Under the pieces are notes generated by a model that saw only the letters and a list, made by a program, of their open reading frames with translations, was not told the DNA's origin and ran no database searches. The translations under genes were made by a program, and so were the position numbers. From assembly GCA_900291925.1 (NCBI GenBank), contig UWYS01000015.1:558001-622000 (forward strand): a stretch of 64,000 nucleotides of DNA, written 5' to 3'. Of the stretch, positions 21,626 through 34,621 are shown one piece after another (position 1 is the stretch's first letter; every line of letters starts with the position of its first letter). The stretch is from Thecaphora thlaspeos (Eukaryota; Basidiomycota; Ustilaginomycetes; Urocystidales; Glomosporiaceae).

Positions 21626-22995
21626 ATGTCCTCCAGCGAATCAACGCAAAACATCAGCGAGGCTGCTCGCCCAACCCCCACCGCAGCCTCGCCCTCGCTC
21701 GACAACGACCTTGACGATCTCGACGACCTCGATGGTGCGTACTTGCCAATCCCCTTGCACCCAGCACCACCGTATGCGCAGCAGCACAGACCGCTCATCG
21801 TCCTCCTTGCTCCCTCTTTGACCTCGCTCGTCTCCTTCCACAGACGTCCTCGACGAGTTCAACAATCCGCATACTTCCACCTCGGCCGCCGCCACCGTCG
21901 CCGCCACACCTGGGCCGCCCAAGTCGCAGCCACCTCCTCCCACAGACGCACCCGTTGCTATAGCCGCCTCCGCTGACAACACCGATCCCGCATCTGCTTC
22001 CAAATACGGCGATGGAAACGATGACCTGCATCCCGACGGCCTCGACGACATCCTCTCGCAAGACTTCGCAAAGGAGCTCGCACAGGGCATGGAGGCCCTC
22101 ATGAAGGAACTCGGTCAGGCCAACCCAACAGCCGCAGCATCCGAGGACGCTTCCACCAGCGGCCAACAAGATCCGCAGCTTGGCGGAGAAGAGCTCATGA
22201 GACAGTTCGAAGCCATGATGGCCGGCTTCTCGCAGCCAGGCGGCGGCGCCGCAGCCTCGGCGTCACAGACCAACGCCAAACCTTCCACCAGTGCCCCGGC
22301 AGCGCCAGGCGCCACAGGGCAACCGGCCAACTTCAACGATGCCGTCAAAGCGACCATGAATCGCCTCAAAGAGTCCGACGCCTCCGCCACCGCATCCATC
22401 AGCAGCTCCGCCGATCCTTTTGCAGCGCTCGGCGGTGCCGGCGGAAGAGACATGGCCAAGCTCCTGGCCGCCTTCGGCGCCGGAGGCGAGGGAGGCGGCG
22501 AAGGCGGTCTCGACAACCCCGAGCTCGCAAAGATGCTCGAAGGCATGATGGACGAGCTGATGAGCAAGGAGATCCTCTACGAGCCGCTCAAGGAGCTGAG
22601 GGACAAGTACCCCGCCTACCTCGCCGGACCGGAAGCGGCCAAGGATTCGAAAGAGGACAGGGAGAGGTACGAGGCCCAGGCAAAGTACGTCGGTGCAATC
22701 GTCGAGCTGTTTGAAGATCCCAAATACGACGCCAAGAACAAGGAGACGACGACAAAGATCCAGGACCTCATGAATCATGTGAGTGCCGCTGCATTGCCTT
22801 CCTGCGTCGGACGTAGCAAGGATTGACCCGACCGTTGCCCCCTTTCGATTCCCCCCTCTGCGCCACTCTGGACTGCAGATGCAAGACTGCGGCTCGCCAC
22901 CCCAACAGATCGTAGGGGACATGCCCGCTGAGCTGGAAAACATCCCGGGATTCGGCGGTCCAGGTGGCGACAACGGAGAGTGCACCATCATGTAG
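21626..22995 (+). CDS. PEX19: Peroxin 19, farnesylated chaperone/receptor for peroxisomal membrane proteins
   Basis: Binds newly made peroxisomal membrane proteins in the cytosol and delivers them to Pex3 (known). Exons 21626-21734, 21844-22778 and 22879-22995 give 386 aa. The acidic N-terminus (LDNDLDDLDDLDG, then DVLDEFN) is the Pex3-binding region. Next come DGLDDILSQDFAKELAQGME, FNDAVKATMNRLKESD, LAKMLEGMMDELMSKEILYE, PLKELRDKYPAYLAG, and ERYEAQAKYVGAIVELFED. The protein ends in CTIM, a CaaX farnesylation box, at the expected place. Ala/Gly-rich inserts lengthen the middle. The gene is intact although both neighbours look damaged or unresolved. Confidence 0.96.
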
Positions 22996-23156
22996 CTAGC
23001 AAGTCCGACATCGCTCTATCCGTCCGCACTAGATCTACCGTCCATCGCGACAGGAATGACATCCTCGTCACACGCTTGCATGTATATATCGCGACAAAGA
23101 CAGTCTGAAAACGTCGAAGCTTCTCCGGTCGTCGCTACGTCTTTGCAAGCAAGGCA

Positions 23157-24734
23157 TTAAGTAGCGCCGAGAATGATGTTGAGCACGTCCATCAGGGTGA
23201 GCTGTAAACGTCGTCGTTGTGATGATCAACCGCTCTAGCTTCGTAGTTCATCGCCTTGGTTCAGAATACTTCGGTGGACATCGAGCGATGGTGAGGGTGT
23301 TTTGTGTTTCATCCCTCGTTCCGAACGTGGACGCAGACGCGGAACGGAAGGGTGGTATCGACCCATGCAAAGTGACGCCCCTCGACCGTCGTGAGGTCGA
23401 TGAGCTTGGCGGGGTCGAGCTGATGCTTGAGCAGCAGTCAGCCTATCTTGACCGATCGTGATGGGTGATAAGTCAAAGGTAGGACGTACCTTTTGTTCAG
23501 GTCCTGTCTTCCCAAACAGCGTCCGTAGAAGAGAGCGAGTAACACGGTCGTCGCAACTACGATCGAATCAAGATCGACATGTTTTAAAAAGGGAAGGGAG
23601 AGCAGGACGTTTACGCCCTTTCTACTTACGAAGTCGTCGAGGTACATTGAGAGAATGGGATTGAAAGTGTCTAGGACAAGCGTTGTTTCTGTAAGGCTCC
23701 GTACCAAAGTAGTCTGCAGTATGCTCAAGGAGCACCTATGGTTGAGGAGCAGGGAAGCACCTATGGCCGAGGAGGTGTCAAACGTCGTCGAGTCCATCTG
23801 CCCAATCCCTACAACGTGTCCTTGCCCTTGCCCTTGTCCTTGCCCTTTCCTTCGGCCTTTACCCCGGCTCGTACCCTTCTGCAGACGTCGCAGGGCTGCA
23901 GCCTCGGCCGCTTTAGCAGCCTTGATTCTCATGCGCTCTTGTACTAGCTGCTCTAGCACCTGTGCCGTCGGAGTGCGCCTGCCGGGTACGACGGTACCTG
24001 TTATCTCAACTGCGTCTTCCGGTGTGGTGAGTCCTGAAGTCGATGTGAGGATCTCTCCAGGGTGACGTTGATGGACTGGCGGGCGCTCTGGCTCGTGCTC
24101 CACCACATGCAACTTTTCCTCGCCAATGTCTTCTCGTATGGTTTGCAGTAATTTGGCCAGCTCTTCGCGCTGCTTGGGATGGTGGAAGAGACGTTGACTT
24201 TTTCTTTTTTTTTTCACCTTTCGCGCAAAGTGCTTTTCTATATCCTGACCCTGCTGGCCTCGGAGCGTCAATGTCTTGAGCTCATCGTAGGAGATCGTTT
24301 GCGCTTCCCAGGTAGAGCCGGCAAGAAAACCGCTTCGTTTGGCGAGAGGACGGTGATGTATCTTGTATTTGGTACGACTGGTATGACGCGAGCCGAACGT
24401 GACGGTCGAGGCTTGAAAAGGTGTTCCTAGACTCGGTATCGCCACCGTGGCTGGACGTCGCGCTGTTCGACGACGACTGGATGATGGCGATCGCAAAGGC
24501 AGAGCGTCGTTTCCTTTCAGCTTCCGTTAGCTGCCAAAGTAGCGGAAAAACATGGCTTGACCTCGCAGGGAAATCGTTAGACTCACGTCGCGAATGTTAG
24601 AGTCGGTATGTCGCTGCGCTCGCTCGGGACTGACAACAGGCGCTGCTGTCACCGTCGCGAAGCTCGCGCAGCAGAAAAGGGATGCATAGCGACACGCGGC
24701 CAACGGTGAGGCTGAAGCTCGAGTGGTACTTCAT
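23157..24734 (-). CDS. Unrecognised multi-exon gene, structure unresolved, possible frame breaks
   Basis: A long open frame (about 24496-23600) encodes a basic protein with KHFARKVKKKRKSQRLFHH, acidic REDIGEEKLHVVEHEPE, and a GQGQGQG run. It has no in-frame ATG and is preceded by a stop, so an upstream exon is required. The best candidate starts at 24734 (MKYHSSFSLTVGRVSLCIPF, then LLRELRDGDSS). Downstream, protein-like pieces lie in other frames: SLLRTLFGKTGPEQK at about 23535-23490, LDPAKLIDLTTVEGRHFAWV at about 23419-23360, and a terminal exon LTLMDVLNIILGAT with stop at 23157, preceded by a TTACAG acceptor. I could not join all pieces with canonical introns in one phase; at least one join (after SMYLDDF, GTAAGT donor near 23631) is off by one base. 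No family recognised. It may be a real gene with unusual splicing, or a decayed one. Confidence 0.4.
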
Positions 24735-26395
24735 ATTTGGATGAGAGAGAAATGAGCTTGTGGAGAGAAAAAGAATGCGAACGGGGAAGGGAGTGGGAAT
24801 CTTGAATAGGAATCTAACAGAGACGAAATTCGGGGAAGGTGGTCGTGCTGAGCGGAAAAGTGGGGCGAACCCTAACCTCTCTATGACTCCACTCTCCAAT
24901 TGCCAGAATACTCCCCTGCACGAACCAAACCAAGAAGGAAAGGCTCCAGGACGGTCCATTCAACGCCGCTGGCAGAGGCATCGGATCGTTGCATCGCCAC
25001 GCGACAACGAGGTCCGAAAGCCTCGAATCAAAGGTCCCATTGAAAGGCCCCGAAACCTCGATTTGAAGGTCCCAGAGCCTCGATCGAAGGACGACCCGAG
25101 GGCAGCTCTGCTTCCCTTGTCGACTCAGGTTCGTCCCACTCACCATGAGCACCAGTACAGCTGGGAGCCGTACTGGGCGCACGGTATCGAGCAAATGCTG
25201 ACGCTCAACCACCATGTCCCTTCTTCATTTGACCGCGTTTCCCCCCTCTCCCCCCCCTACTTCATTGCCTCACGGCTGTCTCGGGCGTGTGGGTCACCTT
25301 TCCAGCAAAATGGCCGTCCTCTTCGAGATGAATCTCGCCAGTAAAGTCTTGCTGCCTTTGTCACAGTATTACCCGGCCGCCACTCCTCCAGGTGCTCGAC
25401 GATCCTGAGACTTGCAGCCTTATTGTCGGTTGTAGGAGAGTTTCCTTTTTTTTTTTTTTTTTTTTTTTTTGCTTCTTCCCTTAGACAACGACGGTCCCAA
25501 TGCGATTTGTCCCACCGGCTGTTGTCGTGTCCGTCACACGTTCACCGACCTGTGATTTCTCGACACGCACACTCTCTCTCGTGCGGGGCGCCATCTGCTT
25601 TGGCGGGTTGCTGCGCCGCGGCGCACCTGAACTCTTCCACTCGCACCGATGCGTCGGTCGGTCGATTGGTGTTGGCTTCCACGGTTGACGTGCATTGTAT
25701 TACAGATGAGTGAGGAGAGAAAAGGTACTGGAGCGTGTTTTTGAATACACGGGAGAGAAACAACGACGAACAACGACAACGGCTGTATAAAGAGGTAAGA
25801 TGCTGAGTGGAGAAAAAGAGATGCCTGTCTACCGTTCGCTCGAGGACCGGAGATAATGCAGCGGAAAGAAGAAATTGAGAATCAACATATGGGCAAGGAG
25901 GCAAGCCTCTTGCAGAATGGAGAAGAAATAAAAAAAGGGGGATCATCCGTCGCGCAGCAAGGAAAAGAAAAAGGGCGGCAAAGGGCGGATGGGGAATCTA
26001 GGTGCGTTGGGAGGATTGGTGACGCTTGTCGTGGCAGGCTCGTCGTTTTAGTTGCTCGCGAAAGGGCAGGGCAGGGGTGCATTGAGAGCGTAGACGGCGG
26101 CACGACGTTGTCGTCGTGATTGGTTGGTAGTTGCGCGTGCGAGCGAGCATGGGAGACCGGGAAAAGCTGAGCGGGGAGGCGAGAAGAGAGAACAACTGGC
26201 AGAGGCTTGAGCTAAAGGAGGACGATGTTGAATGGCCCATAGAAAGAAATGAAAGAGGACGGAGGGGCTGGCCAAGATCCGTCGGAGAGGTATGCGCGGA
26301 AAGCCTCCAACAGCAGCAGCAGCAGCAGCAGCGGCGGCACGGGCTTCTTTGCCTATCCGACGTAGATCTCTATCGGCCGGCCGGCGCGCAGCAGC
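24735..26395. other. Intergenic region with a 25-nt poly-T tract
   Basis: No supportable gene. It contains an uninterrupted T run at 25446-25470 and a seven-unit CAG repeat at about 26311-26332, just past the end of the SAM synthetase gene. An A-rich tail on the minus strand could be a retroposition footprint, but no flanking duplication was noticed. Confidence 0.5.
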
Positions 26396-27898
<1,503 letters not shown>

Positions 27899-28908
27899 GG
27901 TGGATATGGGGCGGAAAGGATGGTATGTGGGTGGGGACGGAAGAGGAAGAGGTAGAGAGGAGGAGGTCGTGGGGCAAAAGGAAGAGCGAGACTGTGGGAG
28001 AGGGGGAGCGCAAGTCAGACCAGCAGCCTGGATGCCGGGCGGGGAGCGAGACGGGGCGAGCGAGAAGAACACCAAGCCACGCTGCGACCGCCTCCGCCTC
28101 CCAGACGCAGCTGAATAAGGCAAACGCACAAGACGACGCACGAATAGAAGAAGGACAGGCAGAAGGAACAGGGAGCAGGCGCCACTTCGGGCGGTGTCGA
28201 GCTCGACCCCGCCTATATCGTCCGCTTCCTGCCCTTTGCTCCATCACACGGGCCTTTGGAGCCGTGCGCCGTACACGAGTGCTTACTGTACTGTGTGGTG
28301 AGGCTACATGATGGCTACAGCGGCAAGAGAGCGCGGCTTTTGCTCAAGCACGGAGGCAGAGGGAAGAGCAGAGCAGAGCAGAGCAGAGCAGAGCGTCAAG
28401 GCGTGCGTACGTCTCTCTGCACAGATCATCTTTCAGAAGAAAAGTCGACGGCGATGCCCTTTTAGCCTGCACGAGCCAACAGGCCGGGCGGCGCCTGCAG
28501 AGATGGCGTGCTCGCCGCTCGCTCTTTTACGGCCAGCGCGGCCGCCTGGCCGTCGAAGCTGAGATGGCCCCTTCGATGTCGGACGAGACGTGACGGGCAG
28601 CCCGAGGCATCGGAGCCGATGTTCGTGGCTTCTTCACGTGATTTTTCTGACGAGGTTCCTCGTCGTGTGGGCCCGCCTTTCTTCGCAGGAGGCACCCTCA
28701 CCGCCATCTCTCTACTCCTTGGCTCCCGGCAGCATCCGGACGATCACTCTTCCATCGCGCACCTCGACACCTTCTCTTGCGACCACCTCGTTCTGCGCCT
28801 GTTCAGCTGCTAGAAGAGCATCTGGCTCTGCTCCACTTCTCGCCGCCTCGTCGAACCGCCTGATTCCACGCCAGAGCGCAGCTTCGTCCCATCGCCCTAG
28901 ATTCCGCC
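27899..28908. other. Region between SAM synthetase and uS4m starts
   Basis: 1 kb between divergent starts, with no further gene supported. It includes a six-unit AGAGC tandem at about 28366-28395. Confidence 0.5.
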
Positions 28909-30405
28909 ATGAGGAAGGCACGGGTCTTCAGCCATGAGGTGGTTATGCCACGCATGGTGAGTATGTCCTCGCTCTTGTAGCGTGCGGCTCGAGATGCCTT
29001 CTGTGGGCTGGACCATTGACGGCTTAATGTCTATGCTGCCCTCTGTCTCGCACCCTCCACCCTGCTCTGCCCTGCCCTCACCCAACCACCGTGCAAACAG
29101 TCCTGGTCCCCCAAGAACCTCTACAACCTGATCGCCCGCTCTACGGTGCCCTTTCACTCTTCACAAACGTCGTTCACGAAGACGTCGATGACCATGTACC
29201 AGCAACGCTGGCGTTCCAAGCGCTTCCTGCGCGGCTATCACGGCGACTGGATCCCGGAGAAGCGCTTCAAGCGCTGGTTTCTGCCCAACGATCTGCCTCG
29301 CTTCGAGCCGCCGCAGGTCGCCACCTCGTCGACCTCGGGATCCTCGACCGGCCCAAGTATGGGCGGCGCCTTTGACCGCGCGCTCCGTCTCAGGAGATCC
29401 GTCCAGGGCGGTCGGAACGAGGCCACGGCCCAGATGGAGCGGATGCCGACCGCATCGCTCTTCATGCGCGACATCGAGCGGAGGCTCGACGTCGTCGTCT
29501 TTCGGTGCTGCTTCGCCAGGAGCGCCTACGAGGCGAGGGCGCTCATCGTCCAGGGCAAGGTCAAGCTAAACGGTCAGAAGTGCTCCGACCCGAATGTCCA
29601 GCTTAGCCCCGGCGACCTGCTCAGCGTTGAGCCCGAGGCGGTCCCGATGCTCTCAAAGGAGCTCGAAAAGAAGGCCCTCCAGGCTCTAGCCGCCGAAGTT
29701 GCCAGCGGCCAAGGCTCCTCAGCTGAGCCGGCGGAAGGGTCCGAAGAGGGTCAAGCCGCGACAACGGAAGCGGCCAAAACGAGCGTAGAGAGCAGCAGCG
29801 GCAGCAGCTCGGCGGCGTCGGCGGAGGCGGGGGCAGACGCAGGTACGGCCGCGACAGAGCAGGCCGAGGCGGGCAAGGACGCTGCGGCGTCGAGCGAGGA
29901 GGGTGCGGCCGATGCCGACGTCGACGCCAAGGGCAAGGGCAAGGCCAGGGGGGCCCGCCAACCAAAGGTGCTGCCTCCCGGTGTCCGACCCTTCAACCTT
30001 CCGCCTTACGCGGCGCCCTTCCTCTTCGTGCCACCTTATCTCGAGACGTCCTTCACCACCTGCTCGGCCATCTACATCCGACACCCGACCATCGTCCCAC
30101 ACAAAGATCCGGCCAGCAACGGCTGGACCTTCCGCACCGACCTGCCATCGCCCTACCCGGCCGGCGGCGAGCTCTACTCGATGGCGTGGGAGCACTACGT
30201 CCGCAACGCACCCCGCGTGCGAGGCCAGGCGCGCAGGGTCAAGCTCGAGGGACGCGTTGGCCGGAATGGCTTCGTCAGCGCCCGAGCGAGGGACCTTGAC
30301 AGGAAGAGGGTGGCACTGAGAAGGGGATGGGGCAGGACAAAGGAGGTCAGGGGGTGGAGGGCAGAGCTGCACAACGCACACGCTAGGACGAAGGTCGTAG
30401 CCTAG
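28909..30405 (+). CDS. NAM9: Mitochondrial small-subunit ribosomal protein uS4m (Nam9-like)
   Basis: rRNA-binding protein of the mitochondrial 37S subunit. Exon 1 (28909-28956, MRKARVFSHEVVMPRM) joins exon 2 (29101-30405) to give 450 aa. The N-terminal SWSPKNLYNLIARS and the block MYQQRWRSKRFLRGYHGDWI match Nam9, followed by PEKRFKRWF. The S4 RNA-binding domain (about residues 145-205) has RRLDVVVFRCCFARSAYEAR then ALIVQGKVKLNGQKC. A Ala/Glu/Ser-rich insert (about 220-300) separates it from a conserved C-terminal half (VRPFNLPPYAAPFLFVPPYL, ETSFTTCSAIYIRHP, WEHYVRNAPRVRGQARR). This makes it longer than bacterial uS4, as usual for fungal mitochondrial forms. Confidence 0.94.
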
Positions 30406-31000
30406 GCGAACAGTTCTGAGTCGCAGCGGGGAGTTCGCCGCCGGACGCTCATAGCTGGATGTAGTCTATCTATCCGCGACGCCCACACACCAGACATGCG
30501 CACACACAGCGAGAGTTGAGACGGCTGTATCGCATTTCCTCACTCGCAACTTTGTCTACAGTTCTACTAAGCCCATCTCCCTCCTGAGTCAGGCACCCGG
30601 GGCCCTCAATGTTGGTTGCGCTTGCGTCGTTGGGTCGCCGCCGGGGCCTCGGCTTCCGCCACCTTCATCCTCTCCATTCAGCTTCGCCTTCCCACGTCGG
30701 TTGTGTCGCGCGCCGCAGGGTTGAAGAAGGAGAAGCTTGTTTCAAAGCTGTACTTGTGTAGCCGGTGCGCCGTTCGCCGACCCGATCGCCTCGCCTCGCG
30801 ACACACCCGCCCTGCGCGCGACACATGGTGGCCTCCCGAGACCTTCGTCAGCCTCGATGGACTGGCGTCCGGACACTCGTGAGCGATTCGATACCCTTGT
30901 GTCATCCTCCGTAGCCTCAACCATTGCAAGCCAGTTCCACCTGTACGAATCTCTCAATCTCCTGGATCCGTGTTCCTCGCGCCGCTCCGCGTTGTATACA
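30406..31000. other. Intergenic, no gene seen
   Basis: 595 bp between the end of uS4m and the end of the first secreted-protein gene (convergent). No feature recognised. Confidence 0.5.
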
Positions 31001-31810
31001 TCATTGACGTCCCCGTCGCCCGATCATCCCGAGATTCTCGCTCCCCGCCTGGGTCGGGCCTGTCGGGTCATTGCTTTTGATCGCTCGCTTGCGGTATCCA
31101 GGAGCGTGATGGCGGTTCGCTTCTACCCAATGCTCCAACCGCGATCTCATCTCGCGAAATCTTGCCGCCTCAGCAGGAGTTTGAGCGAGTTTGTCGCCTC
31201 GTTCCAGGCTGGTGATCCAAAATCTCGCCAATGCCACGAACGATGGGCAGAAATCGAGTCTTGTCATCCTCGTGAACTTGTCGGGAAGATCCAGCAAATC
31301 CTGTCTGGCCTGTGCTATTTCCTGGATCTCTTTGAGCACGTCTGTGCCTTCGCCGAGCAGTCGACCAGCTGCATCCCCGATCGATTGGCGTCGAGTCAAA
31401 TTGCGTAGAGTAGTCGCTTTGTTTGCAGTTGAGAGTCGAGCTTGCTCTTGGGCGTCGTCTTTGCTCCTCTGGGCTGGGCTGTGTCGCCTCTTGAGCTCCG
31501 GTCGACGTGGAGCGGGTCGATACTGGTGTGGTCCGATGACGACTTGTTGGCATGGCCCTTTTTTGGTGGAGGTTGATTCGCGGCGCTTGACGTCAACTCG
31601 ATTGGCCTCATGGCTTTCAACGTGACTGGGATTTCCAGAGCACGCAACCGACGTGCCACTGGGGACGGTGACGCCTTGAACGTCGCAGTCATCGCGTTGG
31701 ACGGGGATGCATGGCGACAGCGCCCCCTGAACTCCTCCGTCGGCACGGGCGGCAAGCAAGAGTTCGTACCACAGGAGGATCGAAAGGATGAAGACGTAAC
31801 TAAGTCGCAT
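31001..31810 (-). CDS. Predicted secreted protein, effector-like (cluster member 1)
   Basis: Single-exon ORF of 269 aa. ATG 31810 was chosen because it starts a canonical signal peptide, MRLSYVFILSILLWYELLLA then ARADG; the open frame continues upstream but without signal-like content. The mature part begins with a Cys-containing stretch (ALSPCIPVQRDDCDVQG), followed by a basic Ser/Arg/Lys-rich middle (about residues 65-140). The helical C-terminal half has DVLKEIQEIAQARQDLLDLP and MRSRLEHWVEANRHHAPGY. No known domain was recognised. Its sequence is not obviously related to the other two signal-peptide genes next to it, but all three lie on the same strand in 3.6 kb. A host-interaction or cell-surface role is inference from context only. 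Confidence 0.7.
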   Translation of the reverse strand: MRLSYVFILSILLWYELLLAARADGGVQGALSPCIPVQRDDCDVQGVTVPSGTSVACSGNPSHVESHEANRVDVKRRESTSTKKGPCQQVVIGPHQYRPAPRRPELKRRHSPAQRSKDDAQEQARLSTANKATTLRNLTRRQSIGDAAGRLLGEGTDVLKEIQEIAQARQDLLDLPDKFTRMTRLDFCPSFVALARFWITSLERGDKLAQTPAEAARFREMRSRLEHWVEANRHHAPGYRKRAIKSNDPTGPTQAGSENLGMIGRRGRQ

Positions 31811-32698
31811 CGCCTGCAATTTCGGGCGAAAATTGTGTCGGAAGGGTGAAGGAGATGTGGTGGATAGAACAGGTGCTGAAAGAGTCGAGGTAGAACGGGA
31901 AATGAGTCGAGAAGAGGTAGGACAGGTTCTCCCAGCTAAGTAGGGGGCGAAGAGAGGGGCTGCTGAAGCCCCTGTGCGGATTCTCTGGGCTAGAGTCTCG
32001 ATGAGTCGAAGCATGCCGGTCCTTTCATCAGAAGGACAAACCCCACCGACTATGGGCGGGCCGAGTTCTCTCATTTGGCCGCCGCCGGGCCGCCGCCAAG
32101 GTCGTCTTTTCGGTGCTACATTCATCCCACAAAAGTGGAGAGGGAGCGAGTATTGACTGTTGCCAACAGATCATCTTCCACCATCCGCGATGCACATTGT
32201 ACCACACTAGAGAAAAAAAGGGGAGAGGGCATAGTTTAGGATTGCGGGAAAGGAGGCCACTAAGCCGGCTCTGCAAGTATTCTGGCTCTGGTACAGGGAG
32301 CAGCGCAAGAGACAATACAGGCGATAGAAATATGACAGAGCCGTGCAACGGTGGAGTGAGCCCGCAGCGGAGCGAGAGGATGGCAATGCCATCAGGATCA
32401 TAGGGAGGGGTGGGATCGGGGAGGGAAAATGAGAAGGACGGAAAACTGAGGATGCGAGGGAGGGAGTACTTGAAGTGGGAGGGGATAAAGAGACGGACAT
32501 TTTCGTTGCGGAAGGATGACATATAAAGTGGGCGGGCAAAGAACGAAAGTGGTTAAATAAAGTGAGCGCCGGTGTGTGTGTGCTGGCAGCTGCTTGACGA
32601 CGTGCGCTCGGATCCTATGTTCAGCACGAGCTGAGCAGGACATGACGCGGCGATATAGCCTCGTCGACGACAAAGGACACCCTTCTTGTCCCCACAAC
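31811..32698. other. Upstream region of the first secreted-protein gene
   Basis: 888 bp without a supported gene; a frame open toward 32125 on the minus strand is an upstream extension of the secreted-protein ORF and is not protein-like. Confidence 0.45.
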
Positions 32699-33437
32699 CT
32701 AGTCCCCTCGCGTCTCGCTGTCACTGAAGCCCCTGCCATGGATTCCCTTGGTAGCCCTCAGGGTACCGTAGACCGTGGGTTGTGCCGCCGTGGTCCTTCC
32801 GGACGACTCACCGCCACCCATCTTCTTCTTCATCTTCCTTTCGCTTTTGGGCTTCGCCTTTTCGAGTTCCACCAATTGTTGCAGATGCTCATTCTCCTTT
32901 GCGATTCTTTGGAGACCTTTCTCGACAGTTGTGAGGTATTGCGTGTCCTTCAGAATTTGAGCGTACGGCAACACGGCCTGGTACAGCCTTTCTTGTTCTC
33001 TGAGATGAACGAATTCTCCCCTGCTCATTCGACCTTCAAGGTCGAAGATTCTCTTCAAGTTCTCCAAGGTCTCGTACATATCCATGCGCTTGGAGATGTG
33101 GTTGTCTCCCGAGGTGATCCTCGAAGGGTGCGCAATTTCCTCGACTTTCATCTGCGAAGAGCTGACGCGCTCCGACGCCTGACGCGCTGCATCCGCGTTG
33201 GAGGTCCCCTTGACGTCGCGGGCGCTGAGATCTCGGTGGACCTGAAAGGGCCAAGCGACAAAGAGACAGGTGGATCAGCCATGGTCTTCTTTCGTCGAAC
33301 GAACGCAGCGCGTGTTGACCCACCCCTTGCACGGGATACGCCGATGCGATCAGACAGATGCTGAGACCGTAGACCACGGAGAGGAGAACGGATCGGTAGA
33401 GCAAGGAGGCCTTGGGGAGAGCCGCGATCGAGATCAT
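32699..33437 (-). CDS. Predicted secreted helical protein, effector-like (cluster member 2)
   Basis: Exon 1 (33437-33324) encodes the signal peptide and cleavage region (MISIAALPKASLLYRSVLLS then VVYGLSICLIASAYPVQG). Exon 2 (33241-32699) encodes the mature protein; phase 0 join, 218 aa in total. The mature region starts VHRDLSARDVKGTSNADAAR and is largely helical with a coiled-coil-like segment (YLTTVEKGLQRIAKENEHLQ, QLVELEKAKP), a basic patch (KSERKMKKKMGGG) and a Gly/Ser/Thr-rich end. There are no cysteines after the signal peptide, so it is not a disulfide-knot type. The intron separates signal from mature protein, a common layout for fungal secreted-protein genes. Function unknown. Confidence 0.75.
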
Positions 33438-34081
33438 CTTGTAGTGAGAGTGCGAGGCGGAGCGATCTGAGAGATAATTTCGGGAGAGCTAACTGTGTGG
33501 TGGTGGTATGAAGAAAAGGGGCAAGAAAGGAGCCGAGGACAAAGGTTCTCTCGGCTTTATACAGGCGAAGCTTTCCTTCCTACGTAGGCACATTCTGATC
33601 GCGGAGCTTCTCCCCCCTCCTCCGTCCCCCCTCTTCTCGCTTTTCCGGTGCTCGTCTGACCGTTTGGAAGATGAAAGAAAGGACTCAGGGTGAGGGTGAG
33701 GGCAGACCTCGAAGTGGTTCTGCGGGGCAAGGAGCTCATTGCGGGATTTATTCACATCATATCACAGACTGATGGTGCGTCAGTCTTCGTGGGAATCCAC
33801 TGCACATGTTCGGGGCGTTCACCTCTGACCTCGAAAGTTAACGGCCGGAACTTGCTCCCCCAATATCTTGGTCGGGAATCAATCTTTCTGGTGGCGGCGC
33901 TGCGAGTACGAGTCCCTGAGGATTGAACTCGAGGTCAAAGACGATCTCGGGTCACCTTCTGCGGCGTCTGAAAACTCAAGCTCTATCGGGCGGCGTGAAG
34001 GGATTGTTCGGTTGAGAGACAAGACAGAGTACAGACAGAAAGGGTTCTGGGCGAGAGGGAGAGTGGCTCAAGACGGAAGGG

Positions 34082-34116
<35 letters not shown>

Positions 34117-34348
34117 GCGTTTTGAGCCGGATGTGACTTGTGTCGAGGAGATTACCTCGTCGCCGAGGTCGGCCCGAATTCGCTGGCAGGCTGCACAGCC
34201 TCGGCGGCGTCTCGTTGGTCGATTTTGTCAGTCTTGGAAGTTTCTGCGGCGCTTGACGAAGCGGAGCGTCTTCTCGTGACGCTGGTTAAAGTGGTGGCGC
34301 GGGAGGTCTCTTCCGGAAGTATCGTTCCGCGCCTGGTTCAACGCCAGC
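33438..34348. other. Region upstream of cluster member 2, with a CT microsatellite
   Basis: Holds a perfect CT dinucleotide tract at 34084-34114. A minus-strand frame at 34382-34228 would read ERSADPKGINKLALNQARND then TSGRDLPRHHFNQRHEKTLR, protein-like but out of phase with the preceding exon (see cluster member 3). Confidence 0.5.
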
Positions 34349-34621
34349 TTATTGATCCCCTTCGGGTCCGCCGACCGTTCCTCCTAGCAAAAAACGAATG
34401 GAGATGTCCGATTACGTGTCAGCGTCTTGAGACCTTCTCTGGTCGCGAGCTCTTCATTTCTGCTAAATACTTCCGGCCGCATTGTTACTCACTCCCTCTC
34501 TGTGCCTCGGCATTCCTGCAAGACGACCGCGACCAGCCTTCGGGAAAGCTTCGGCCTGACTAATGAAGAGGAAGACACACAGAGACGAGAGGAAGAACCA
34601 GGAGTAGAGTGAAGCCTTCAT
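34349..34621 (-). CDS. Predicted small secreted peptide, or truncated effector-like gene (cluster member 3)
   Basis: Exon 1 (34621-34493) encodes a strong signal peptide, MKASLYSWFFLSSLCVFLFI then SQAEA, followed by FPKAGRGRLAGMPRHREG. A GTGAGT donor at 34492 and a TTTTTTGCTAG acceptor give exon 2 from 34384. In the spliced phase the protein ends after 54 aa (...GGPEGDQ, stop at 34349). One base off, a 51-codon frame (RSADPKGINKLALN... to RFVKRRRNFQD, stop 34228) stays open. That could mean a different acceptor, or a frameshift that shortened an originally longer secreted protein. No known domain was recognised. It shares strand and layout with the two signal-peptide genes to its left. Confidence 0.55.

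Noticed and set aside
25446..25470. Poly-T tract as proof of a retroposed gene
   Set aside because: No recognisable parent sequence or target-site duplication was seen beside it.
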